8,751 nt of DNA, from assembly GCA_964618555.1 (NCBI GenBank), contig CAZUBF010000142.1, positions 1 through 8,751 of the forward strand, given 5' to 3'. Numbering within the stretch: position 1 is the first letter of the stretch; each line of letters starts with the position of its first letter. A model generated the notes under the pieces. That model saw only the letters and a list, made by a program, of their open reading frames with translations. It was not told where the DNA came from and did no database searches. The position numbers and the translations under genes are program-made. Source of the DNA: Calidifontimicrobium sp964618555. GTDB taxonomy: Bacteria; Pseudomonadota; Gammaproteobacteria; Burkholderiales; Burkholderiaceae_C. This document shows, in pieces, positions 1 to 5,991 of this stretch.

Positions 1-1
1 C

Positions 2-295
2 GACACCGCCGGCACGCTGGTGAAGGCCGCCGAGGTGCTCAAGGAGCGCGGCGCGGCCAGCGTCTACGCCTACTGCACGCACGCGGTGTTCTCGGGGCCG
101 GCGATCGAACGCATCCGCAAGTCGGCGCTCGACGAGGTGGTGATCACGAACACGCTGCCGCTCGGCGAGGCGGCCAAGACCTGCCCGAAAATACGCCAGC
201 TGTCGGTGGCGTTCCTGTTCGCGGAGACGATCCGCCGCATCAGCGATGGCGAGTCGGTGACGTCGCTGTTCGCCGAGCAGAACAGTAATTTCTAG
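2..295 (+). CDS. prs: Ribose-phosphate pyrophosphokinase (PRPP synthase), C-terminal part, 5' end outside window
   Basis: Transfers pyrophosphate from ATP to ribose 5-phosphate to make PRPP, the precursor of purines, pyrimidines, NAD, tryptophan and histidine; a cytosolic enzyme. Only the last 97 residues are visible. They open directly with DTAGT, the end of the conserved PRPP-binding loop of this family, followed by a helix with LVKAAEVLKERGA, the YAYCTHAVFSGPA segment, VVITNTLP and a C-terminal ISDGESVTSLF, all in the family order. The reading frame is open from base 2 to a TAG stop. The methionine encoded at base 20 is internal and not the start. It is followed by a 132-bp spacer before the L25 gene on the same strand. 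The call is secure because several family blocks align in order; only the start and the N-terminal two thirds are unseen. Confidence 0.95.
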   Translation, partial: DTAGTLVKAAEVLKERGAASVYAYCTHAVFSGPAIERIRKSALDEVVITNTLPLGEAAKTCPKIRQLSVAFLFAETIRRISDGESVTSLFAEQNSNF

Positions 296-305
296 ATCGA
301 AGGGC

Positions 306-325
306 GGGTCGCCTCGCGGCGACCC
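306..325 (+). other. Hairpin 1 downstream of prs
   Basis: Perfect 8-bp stem (GGGTCGCC with GGCGACCC) closed by the four bases TCGC, starting 10 bases after the prs stop. No T tract follows, so it is not a classic intrinsic terminator. It could protect the prs mRNA 3' end or help a Rho-dependent stop; that is inference. Confidence 0.5.
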
Positions 326-338
326 TGTCCGGCTTACT

Positions 339-357
339 CGGGCACGGAAGGTGCCCG
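339..357 (+). other. Hairpin 2 in the prs-rplY spacer
   Basis: Perfect 7-bp stem (CGGGCAC with GTGCCCG) around a GGAAG loop. It is the second of four consecutive hairpins between prs and rplY and has no T tract. Its role is unknown. Confidence 0.45.
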
Positions 358-364
358 TTCCACG

Positions 365-411
365 GCGGGCCGAAGGCCCGCGAGTCAAGGCCCTGGTCGC
401 GGGGCCGTTTT
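365..411 (+). promoter_or_regulatory. Paired hairpins with exchangeable arms ahead of rplY; possible leader or attenuator
   Basis: Hairpin 3 pairs GCGGGCC (365-371) with GGCCCGC (375-381). Hairpin 4 pairs GGCCC (389-393) with GGGCC (402-406) and is followed by GTTTT, which resembles a weak intrinsic terminator. Because the core arms are the same five bases, 367-371 or 402-406 could pair with either 375-379 or 389-393, so alternative folds are possible. The last T lies about 6 bases before the rplY ribosome-binding site. L25 is known to control its own translation in gammaproteobacteria; that this leader does the same here is only inference. It may simply be the prs terminator. Confidence 0.4.
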
Positions 412-427
412 CAGCTTGGAGTGACAC

Positions 428-1078
428 ATGAAGTTCACCGCTTACGAGCGTACGCTGCAGGGGACCGGAGCGAGCCGCCGCCTGCGCAACGCGAACAAGG
501 TGCCGGGCATCGTCTACGGTGCCGGCGAACCGAGGATGATCGAGCTCGACCACAACGCACTGTTCTTCGCGCTGAAGAAGGAGGCGTTCCACTCGTCGCT
601 GCTCGACATGGAGCTCGGCGGCAAGACCGAGAAGGTGCTGCTGCGCGACTTCCAGATGCACGCCTTCAAGCCGATCGTGATGCACGTCGACTTCCAGCGC
701 GTCGACGAGACCACGCGCCTGCGCAAGAAGGTGCCGCTGCACTTCACGGGCGAGGAGAACTCGCCGGCGGTGAAGACCGACAAGTGCCTGGTCAGCCACG
801 TGGCGACCGAGCTCGAGGTCGAGTGCCTGGCCTCGCAGCTGCCCGAGTTCATCACGATCGACCTGTCGCACCTGGTGAAGAACCAGTCGCTGCACGCCAG
901 CGACCTGAAGCTGCCGGTCGGCATCAAGTACGTGCGCCGCGGCACGCTCAACCCGGTGATCGTCGCCGTGACGGTGCCCAAGGAAGAGGAAGAGGCCGCG
1001 CCGGCGCCGGTGGTGGCCAAAGCCGAGAAGGGCAAGCCGGCCAAGGGCAAGAAGGACGAGAAGCAGAACAAGAAATGA
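428..1078 (+). CDS. rplY: 50S ribosomal protein L25, long (Ctc/TL5) form
   Basis: Binds 5S rRNA in the large ribosomal subunit. The 216-residue product is the long two-domain form (general stress protein Ctc/TL5), unlike the roughly 94-residue single-domain L25 of E. coli. The N-terminal 5S-binding domain covers about residues 1-95, with the family blocks GASRRLRNANKVPGIVYG (14-31) and the HVDFQRVD segment (86-93). The C-terminal beta domain covers about 96-185, with VPLHFTGEENSPAVK and LPVGIKYVRRGTLNPVI. A tail from about 185 is first acidic (EEEE), then Ala/Pro, then lysine-rich, as expected for an rRNA-contacting disordered end. The ATG is preceded by GGAG with 6 bases of spacing, which supports this start. 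The gene sits between prs and pth, a common order in proteobacteria. A strong hairpin terminator follows. Confidence 0.97.
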   Translation: MKFTAYERTLQGTGASRRLRNANKVPGIVYGAGEPRMIELDHNALFFALKKEAFHSSLLDMELGGKTEKVLLRDFQMHAFKPIVMHVDFQRVDETTRLRKKVPLHFTGEENSPAVKTDKCLVSHVATELEVECLASQLPEFITIDLSHLVKNQSLHASDLKLPVGIKYVRRGTLNPVIVAVTVPKEEEEAAPAPVVAKAEKGKPAKGKKDEKQNKK

Positions 1079-1115
1079 CCCCGGACGCGGCACGCCGCCG
1101 CGTCTTCCCCCTCTT

Positions 1116-1146
1116 GGGCCCCGCTTTGGCGGGGCCCTATTTGTTT
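1116..1146 (+). terminator. Intrinsic terminator after rplY
   Basis: A perfect 9-bp GC stem, GGGCCCCGC (1116-1124) with GCGGGGCCC (1129-1137), closed by TTTG, is followed by the T-rich TATTTGTTT. It starts 37 bases after the rplY stop and is the best-formed terminator in the window. It is also the first of three similar hairpin units. Confidence 0.8.
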
Positions 1147-1200
1147 CCCGGGCCCCGCTTCGGTGGGGCCCGACTTGTTCCCGGGCCCCGCTTCGGTGGG
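1116..1200. repeat. Three tandem GGGCCCC-hairpin units, period 33-34 bp
   Basis: The motif GGGCCCCGCTT recurs at 1116, 1150 and 1183, so the period is 34 then 33 bp. Unit 1 is the rplY terminator. Unit 2 (1149-1172) pairs CGGGCCCC with GGGGCCCG and continues inward through a G-T wobble and a C-G pair to a TTCG tetraloop; it is followed by ACTTGTTC. Unit 3 (1182-1200) repeats the left arm and loop, but the right arm breaks after GGG, leaving a decayed copy. This looks like local duplication of a terminator hairpin. Confidence 0.75.
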
Positions 1201-1224
1201 ACTGTGCGTCGCCGTTTGCGCCGG

Positions 1225-1230
1225 GATAAT
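1225..1230 (+). promoter_or_regulatory. Possible -10 element for pth, leaderless configuration
   Basis: GATAAT matches the sigma-70 -10 consensus at five of six positions and ends 7 bases before the pth ATG, which would put the transcription start on or next to the start codon. No good -35 is visible 17 bases upstream, and no strong Shine-Dalgarno lies ahead of the ATG; the nearest is GGGA at 1223-1226. The preceding terminator-like array implies that pth needs its own promoter. This is suggestive only. Confidence 0.4.
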
Positions 1231-1237
1231 CGTTCGC

Positions 1238-1864
1238 ATGATCCGACTCCTCGTCGGCCTGGGCAACCCGGGCCCCGACTACGAACCGACCCGCCACAAC
1301 GCCGGATTCTGGTGGGTCGACGCGGTGGCCCGACGGCTTGGCGCGACGCTGACCCCCGAGCGCGCGTACCAGGCGCGGGTCGCCCGCGTGAACCGCGCGG
1401 GCGCGCCGCTGTGGCTGCTCGAGCCGCAGACCTACATGAACCTGTCGGGCCGCTCGGTGGCCGCGCTCGCACGCTTCTACAAGATCGCGCCGCAGGAGAT
1501 CCTCGTCGCACACGACGAGCTCGACCTGCTGCCCGGCCAGGTCAAGCTCAAGCTCGGCGGCGGGCACGCGGGGCACAACGGCTTGAAGGACATCGTCGCG
1601 CAGCTCGGCAGCGCCGACTTCTGGCGGTTGCGGCTGGGCATCGGGCACCCTGGCGTGAAGTCCGAGGTCGTGCACTACGTGCTGAAGAAGCCGGCACCCG
1701 AGCAGCGCGAGGCGATCGAGCAGTGCATCGAGCGCACGCTCGGTGCGCTCGACCTGGTGCTGGCCGGCGAGATGGAGCGCGCGACGATGACGCTGCACGC
1801 CAAGCCGCCGCGGCCGAAGCCGCCGCGCCCCGGCGCCGCTGCGCCCGAGGTCGTGACACCGTGA
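1238..1864 (+). CDS. pth: Peptidyl-tRNA hydrolase
   Basis: Cleaves the ester bond of peptidyl-tRNAs released from stalled ribosomes, recycling tRNA in the cytosol. The 208-residue protein opens with the family signature IRLLVGLGNPGPDYEPTRHN. The catalytic and substrate residues fall at the same numbers as in the E. coli enzyme: Asn10, His20, Asn68 (YMNLSG), Asp93 (AHDELD) and Asn114 (GGGHAGHNG). The open frame continues upstream to 1163, but that extension reads through the GC repeat array and has no family similarity, so the ATG at 1238 is chosen. The C-terminus carries about 20 extra residues after the usual end, including KPPRP twice. The stop overlaps the GTG of the next gene (GTGA), suggesting coupled translation. 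Identity is secure. Confidence 0.97.
   Translation: MIRLLVGLGNPGPDYEPTRHNAGFWWVDAVARRLGATLTPERAYQARVARVNRAGAPLWLLEPQTYMNLSGRSVAALARFYKIAPQEILVAHDELDLLPGQVKLKLGGGHAGHNGLKDIVAQLGSADFWRLRLGIGHPGVKSEVVHYVLKKPAPEQREAIEQCIERTLGALDLVLAGEMERATMTLHAKPPRPKPPRPGAAAPEVVTP
1802..1831 (+). repeat. 15-bp tandem duplication in the 3' end of pth
   Basis: AAGCCGCCGCGGCCG (1802-1816) is followed by AAGCCGCCGCGCCCC (1817-1831), in frame, encoding KPPRP twice. It lies beyond the conserved Pth fold, so it probably reflects slippage or duplication in an unconstrained tail. Confidence 0.6.
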
Positions 1865-2217
1865 ACGCCCGTCGCGCGCTGCTGGGGTGCGCGCTGCTGG
1901 TGGCGCTGGACGCCGCCGCGCAGTCGAGGGTCTTCCGCTGCGGCGACGGCCGCGTGTTCTCGCAGGCCCCGTGCGCCGACGGCCGCGCCCTGGTGGTGGA
2001 CGTGCGCACCGACGCCGCCGCAGTGCGCGAGGCGCTCGAGGTGGCGAGGCGCGAGACCGCGCTCGCGGCACGCCTGACGCAGGAGCGCCGCTCCCGCGAG
2101 GCCGAGGCTCACGTGCTCAGGCGCGCCGCGGGCCTGCACACGACGCCGCGCCCCCGCGACGATGACGACGTGCCGCGGCGCACGTCGAGGCGCAGCAAGG
2201 TGCCCAAGGCCGACTGA
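1861..2217 (+). CDS. Small exported protein with a DUF4124-like N-terminal motif, function unknown
   Basis: A 118-residue protein starting at a GTG that shares four bases (GTGA) with the pth stop. The N-terminus has a basic start (NARR), a hydrophobic stretch LLGCALLVAL and AAA before Gln21, a plausible signal peptidase I site. The Cys at position 10 precedes the hydrophobic run, so a lipobox is unlikely. The mature start, RVFRCGDGRVFSQAPCADG, resembles the DUF4124 pattern (aromatic-x-Cys, Gly, aromatic-Ser, Pro-Cys), with two cysteines 11 residues apart that could form a disulfide in the periplasm. The rest is an Arg/Glu/Ala-rich, probably helical segment and a very basic tail with a DDDD patch. 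The frame is also open upstream to 421, but that part is a shadow of rplY and pth. Export and family are inferred; no function is proposed. Confidence 0.72.
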   Translation: MNARRALLGCALLVALDAAAQSRVFRCGDGRVFSQAPCADGRALVVDVRTDAAAVREALEVARRETALAARLTQERRSREAEAHVLRRAAGLHTTPRPRDDDDVPRRTSRRSKVPKAD

Positions 2218-2258
2218 CCGCGTCGGGTGGCCGCAGGCGCGTCAGTCAGCCGACGCGG
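2212..2258. terminator. Overlapping inverted repeats between convergent genes; possible two-way terminator
   Basis: Two mutually exclusive hairpins span the 24-bp gap between the convergent genes. One pairs GACTGAC-(C)-GCG (2212-2222) with CGCGTCAGTC (2238-2247), 10 pairs with one bulged C. The other is a perfect 9-bp pair, CCGCGTCGG (2218-2226) with CCGACGCGG (2250-2258). The arms reach into the ends of both coding regions. No T tract is present on either strand, so intrinsic termination would be weak. Confidence 0.4.
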
Positions 2259-2508
2259 CCGCCTCGGCCTGCAGGCGGCGGAACCTGGCCCACAGCGTGT
2301 CCTTCGACTCGACGCGTGCCGGGTCCACCGGGATGCACGCGACCGGACACAGCTGCACGCACTGCGGCTCGTCGAAGTGGCCGACGCACTCGGTGCAGCG
2401 GTCGGGGTCGATGCGGTAGAACTCGTCGCCCATCGAGATCGCCTGGTTCGGGCACTCGGGCTCGCAGACGTCGCAGTTGATGCACTCGTCGGTGATCATC
2501 AGCGCCAT
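2242..2508 (-). CDS. 2[4Fe-4S] ferredoxin, YfhL/Allochromatium type
   Basis: Small cytosolic electron carrier of 88 residues with two cubane iron-sulfur clusters. The first motif is Cys9-x2-Cys12-x2-Cys15-x3-Cys19-Pro. The second is Cys38-x2-Cys41-x8-Cys50-x3-Cys54-Pro with Cys58 three residues after Pro55. The eight-residue insert between Cys41 and Cys50 (VGHFDEPQ) and the C-terminal helical extension (TLWARFRRLQAEAAA) are the marks of the low-potential YfhL/A. vinosum subgroup. Nine cysteines are present and eight are expected to bind iron. The ATG is preceded by GGAGG with 10 bases of spacing, slightly long. It lies 28 bp after coaD on the same strand, probably as the last gene of the operon. 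The physiological partner cannot be read from the sequence. Gene names vary (fdx, fdxA, yfhL), so none is assigned. Confidence 0.95.
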   Translation of the reverse strand: MALMITDECINCDVCEPECPNQAISMGDEFYRIDPDRCTECVGHFDEPQCVQLCPVACIPVDPARVESKDTLWARFRRLQAEAAASAD

Positions 2509-2536
2509 GGCGCCTGGCCCTCCGGGTCTCGCGGGT

Positions 2537-3037
2537 TCAGGCCGACGACGCCACGCGCCCGTTCAGCCTCTCGAGCACGAAGGGTGACACGAACTTGGAG
2601 ACATCGCCGCCGAGGGTGGCAATCTCGCGCACGAAGGTGCCGCTGACGAACTGGAACTGGTCGCTCGGCGTGAGAAACAGCGTCTCGACGTGCGGCATCA
2701 GCTGGCGGTTCATGCCGGCCATCTGGAACTCGTACTCGAAGTCGCTGACCGCGCGCAAGCCCCGCACGACGACCTTGCCGCTGTTGTCGACGACGAAGTC
2801 GCGCAGCAGGCCGCGAAACGGGATCACTTCGATGTTCGGGTACGGCCTGGCGGCCTCCTTCGCGATCTCGAGCCGCTCGGCGATCGTGAACATCGTGCGC
2901 TTGTGGTGTCCCGCGGCGACGGCGACGATTAGGCGTTCGAACAGACGGCTGGCGCGTCGCATCAGGTCCTCGTGGCCGAGCGTCATCGGGTCGAAGGTGC
3001 CGGGATAGACGGCGGTCAGGCGGGTCGTCGAGGTCAC
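2537..3037 (-). CDS. coaD: Phosphopantetheine adenylyltransferase (PPAT)
   Basis: Transfers AMP from ATP to 4'-phosphopantetheine, the penultimate step of coenzyme A synthesis; a soluble hexamer in characterised members. The 166-residue length is usual. The nucleotidyltransferase signature YPGTFDPMTLGHEDL (11-25) contains the TxGH motif at 19-22. Lys46 lies in the KRTMF segment, and VVRGLRAVSDFEYEFQMAGMN (90-110) is the conserved substrate-binding block. The second nucleotide motif reads VSGTFVREIA (131-140) where ISSTxVREIA is usual, a mild change that keeps the Ser, Thr and Arg. The start is GTG with AGGAG 6 bases upstream, a strong site. The GTG overlaps the rsmD stop by four bases (GTGA), so translation may also be coupled. 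Confidence 0.97.
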   Translation of the reverse strand: MTSTTRLTAVYPGTFDPMTLGHEDLMRRASRLFERLIVAVAAGHHKRTMFTIAERLEIAKEAARPYPNIEVIPFRGLLRDFVVDNSGKVVVRGLRAVSDFEYEFQMAGMNRQLMPHVETLFLTPSDQFQFVSGTFVREIATLGGDVSKFVSPFVLERLNGRVASSA

Positions 3038-3632
3038 GGCGCGCTCCTGCGGTCGGGCTCCGAATCAGTGTAGCTCGCGGGTCGCAGCAGGTGGGCATGC
3101 ACCGCCCCTGCACGCGCGTGCCGGTGCAGGATCCACCCGGGCGCCGGCGCGAACGCCTGCGGCGCCTCCAGGTAGACCCAGCCGCCGGCGCGCAACAGTG
3201 GCCACGCGGCCACCAGCGCGGGCTGGAGCAGACCGGCGTCGAACGGCGGGTCGACGAACACCAGGTCGAAGTGGGCACGCTCGCAACGTGCCATCCACGC
3301 CAGTGCGTCGGCCACGACGACCTCCACCCCGGCTGCGCCGAGCCGCCGGGCGCTGCCACGCAGACTGTCGACCAGCGCCGCGTCGCGTTCGACCAACACC
3401 ACCTCGGCGGCGCCTCGCGATGCGGCCTCGAAACCCAGCGCACCGCTGCCGGCGAACGCGTCGAGCACACGCCAGCCCGAGAGGTCCTGCCCCAGCCAGT
3501 TGAACAAGGTCTCGCGCACGCGGTCGGGCGTCGGCCTCAGGCCGGGCCGGTTGGCGACCGGCAGCTTGCTGCGCTTGAAGCGCCCGCCGATCAGGCGCAC
3601 CTCGCGTGGCGCCGCGTGCCCGCGCGCGGCCT

Positions 3633-3636
<4 letters not shown>
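3034..3636 (-). CDS. rsmD: 16S rRNA (guanine(966)-N(2))-methyltransferase
   Basis: Methylates N2 of G966 in 16S rRNA with S-adenosylmethionine during small-subunit assembly. The protein has 200 residues from the chosen start, close to the 198 of E. coli RsmD. It shows VRLIGGRFKRSKLPV near the N-terminus, the family block LRPTPDRVRETLFNWL (33-48), the SAM-binding motif I VLDAFAGSGALGFEA (57-71), the acidic ribose-binding LVERDA (81-86) and the catalytic DPPF (129-132) inside DLVFVDPPF. The open frame runs further upstream to 4044, but that part is antisense-frame shadow within hisF. The GTG at 3636 overlaps the hisF stop (GTGA) and gives the expected length, so it is preferred. The gene is tied by 4-bp overlaps to hisF upstream and coaD downstream. 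The rsmD-coaD pairing is common in proteobacteria; the link to hisF is less usual. Confidence 0.95.
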
Positions 3637-4412
<776 letters not shown>

Positions 4413-4447
4413 CTCAACCTCGCGTCGAGCAGGCAAGTGTCCAAGCG

Positions 4448-4524
4448 GCCGCCGCGGATCCGGCTCTGCCGGTCCGCTGGCGGCGCCCCCCCGGGGGGGA
4501 GGCGCCGAAGGCGCTTCGGGGGGG
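4448..4524. repeat. GC-rich palindromic intergenic element between hisA and hisF
   Basis: Hairpin A (4448-4484) has about 16 pairs around a TCT loop, with two single-T bulges; its inner stem is CCGGC/GCCGG. Hairpin B (4482-4506) pairs GGCGCC and the C run with the G run and a second GGCGCC, with one bulged A; the centre is exactly seven C followed by seven G. Hairpin C pairs CCGAAG (4505-4510) with CTTCGG (4514-4519) around a GCG loop. A second seven-G run (4518-4524) could also pair with the C run. The element ends beside the hisA stop. It looks like a REP-like dispersed repeat, but copy number cannot be judged from one window. Confidence 0.65.
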
Positions 4525-4526
4525 TG

Positions 4527-5273
4527 TCATGACGCGCCGTTCAGTTCGTCGGCGCGCGCCTGCGCCGCGGCGAAGTCGAGCACGCCGGTGTAGATGCTGC
4601 GCCCGCAGATCACGCCGTGGACGCCTTCGTCCTCGACGGCGCACAGACGCTCGACGTCGGCGAGGTCGCTCAGGCCGCCCGAGGCGATCACGGGGATCGT
4701 CAGCACCCGCGCGAGCCTGACCGTGGCGTCGATGTTGATGCCGGTGAGCATGCCGTCGCGGCCGATGTCGGTGTAGATCACGGCCTCGACGCCGTAGTCC
4801 TCGAACTTCTTCGCCAGGTCGGCGACCTCGTGGCCGGTGAGCTTGCTCCAGCCGTCGGTGGCGACCTTGCCGTCCTTCGCGTCGAGCCCGACGATGATGT
4901 GGCCGCCGAAGGCGGTGCAGGCGTCGCGCAGGAAGCCCGGGTTCTTCACCGCCGCGGTGCCGATGATGACGTAGCTCAGACCGTCGTCGAGGTAACGCTC
5001 GATCGTGTCGAGGTCGCGGATGCCGCCGCCGAGCTGCACCGGGATCTCGTCGCCGACCTCCTTCAGGATGGACTTGATCGCCGGTTCGTTGACGGGCTTG
5101 CCGGCGAAGGCGCCGTTGAGGTCGACCAGGTGCAGCCGACGCGCGCCCGCGTTGAGCCAGCGGCGCGCCATCGCCGCGGGGTCGTCGCCGAACGTCGTCG
5201 AGGCGTTCATGTCGCCCTGTTGAAGGCGCACGCACTTGCCGTCTTTGAGGTCGATGGCCGGGATCAGCAGCAT
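4527..5273 (-). CDS. hisA: ProFAR isomerase HisA
   Basis: 1-(5-phosphoribosyl)-5-[(5-phosphoribosylamino)methylideneamino]imidazole-4-carboxamide isomerase: it opens the ribose ring of ProFAR in an Amadori rearrangement to give PRFAR for HisH/HisF. The 248-residue (beta/alpha)8 barrel begins MLLIPAIDLKDGKCVRLQQG. The catalytic aspartates are Asp8 (PAIDL) and Asp131 (VGLDAKDGKVATDGW). Phosphate-binding loops are QLGGGIRD (80-87) and IASGGLSD (196-203). The frame is open further upstream, but the conserved N-terminus starts at this ATG. The Shine-Dalgarno is weak (CGAG at best). A 64-bp spacer separates it from hisH and contains nothing beyond a short CGCG-AGGAG-CGCG inverted repeat (5304-5316). 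It is a paralogue of the neighbouring hisF. Confidence 0.97.
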   Translation of the reverse strand: MLLIPAIDLKDGKCVRLQQGDMNASTTFGDDPAAMARRWLNAGARRLHLVDLNGAFAGKPVNEPAIKSILKEVGDEIPVQLGGGIRDLDTIERYLDDGLSYVIIGTAAVKNPGFLRDACTAFGGHIIVGLDAKDGKVATDGWSKLTGHEVADLAKKFEDYGVEAVIYTDIGRDGMLTGINIDATVRLARVLTIPVIASGGLSDLADVERLCAVEDEGVHGVICGRSIYTGVLDFAAAQARADELNGAS

Positions 5274-5337
5274 GGCTCGGTCAGAGCGGGTGGACGAACG
5301 GGGCGCGAGGAGCGCGTGGCGGACCGCAGGTGGGTGG

Positions 5338-5988
5338 TCAGGGCTTCCAGTGCAGGAAGTTGCGGTACAGGGCCAAGCCGTGGGCGGCGCTCTTCTCGGG
5401 ATGGAACTGCGTCGCGAAAATGTTATCCCGCGCCACGGCAGAGGTAAAGCGCACGCCGTACTCGGTTTCGCCGGCGGTGTGGCGAGCTTCGGACGGCTGC
5501 GCGTAGTAGCTGTGCACGAAGTAGAACCACGCGCCGTCGGGCACCCCGGCCCACACCGGGTGCGGGTTCGTCTGGAACACGCGATTCCAGCCCATTTGCG
5601 GCACCTTGTAGCGGCTGCCGTCGGGCTGCCGCCGGCCTTCGAGGCCAAAGCGCCTCACGCGCCCGGCGATCAGGCCCAGCCCCGGCGTGTCCTGCTCCTC
5701 GCTGTGGTCGAGCAGCATCTGCATGCCCACGCACACGCCCATCAGCGGCTTGTTCGCCGCGGCGTGCAGCACCGCCTCCTTCAACCCGGAGTCGTTCAGC
5801 TCGCGCATGCAGTCGCGCATCGCGCCCTGGCCTGGCAGCACGACGCGTTCGGCCGCCCAGACTTCCTCGGGGTTCGACGTGACGACGACGCTCACGTCGT
5901 CGGCGTCGTGCGCGACGTGCGCGACCGCCTGCGACACCGAGCGCAGGTTGCCCATGCCGTAGTCGACGACGGCGACCGTCCTCGTCAT
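5338..5988 (-). CDS. hisH: Imidazole glycerol phosphate synthase, glutamine amidotransferase subunit HisH
   Basis: Hydrolyses glutamine and channels ammonia to HisF. The 216-residue class I amidotransferase begins with VAVVDYGMGNLRSV (5-18). It carries the oxyanion-loop block VVLPGQGAM (49-57), the nucleophile Cys86 in MGVCVGMQML, and the His196/Glu198 pair in QFHPEKS, so the full catalytic triad is present. The PQMGWN block (130-135) and FYFVHSYY (155-162) are also conserved. The ATG has only a weak AGG-like site, and the hisB stop is 3 bp upstream, so translation is probably coupled. The product must work with HisF, although hisA and the palindromic element lie between the two genes. Confidence 0.97.
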   Translation of the reverse strand: MTRTVAVVDYGMGNLRSVSQAVAHVAHDADDVSVVVTSNPEEVWAAERVVLPGQGAMRDCMRELNDSGLKEAVLHAAANKPLMGVCVGMQMLLDHSEEQDTPGLGLIAGRVRRFGLEGRRQPDGSRYKVPQMGWNRVFQTNPHPVWAGVPDGAWFYFVHSYYAQPSEARHTAGETEYGVRFTSAVARDNIFATQFHPEKSAAHGLALYRNFLHWKP

Positions 5989-5991
5989 GAC

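Noticed and set aside
1116..1200. CRISPR array
   Set aside because: Only three units, no distinct spacers, and each unit is a terminator-like hairpin next to a gene end.
1163..1237. Upstream extension of pth by 25 residues
   Set aside because: It translates the hairpin repeat array, and the conserved Pth N-terminus with correctly numbered Asn10 and His20 begins at 1238.
514..1266. 250-codon - strand open frame opposite rplY
   Set aside because: Antisense to a solid gene, Ser/Arg-rich with no motif; long antisense frames are expected at this GC content.
421..1860. Long + strand open frame running through rplY and pth into the exported-protein gene
   Set aside because: It is Arg/Ala/Gly-rich out-of-frame translation of two confidently identified genes. 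Only the part after 1861 has a signal peptide and family-like motif.
2627..2647. CoaD VSGTFVR motif as a sign of a broken active site
   Set aside because: Ser, Thr and Arg of the ISSTxVR motif are retained and all other motifs are intact, so this is normal variation.
4413..4436. TTG start adding eight residues to hisF
   Set aside because: The family N-terminus is MLAKRIIPC, and the GTG at 4412 has a properly spaced GAGG.
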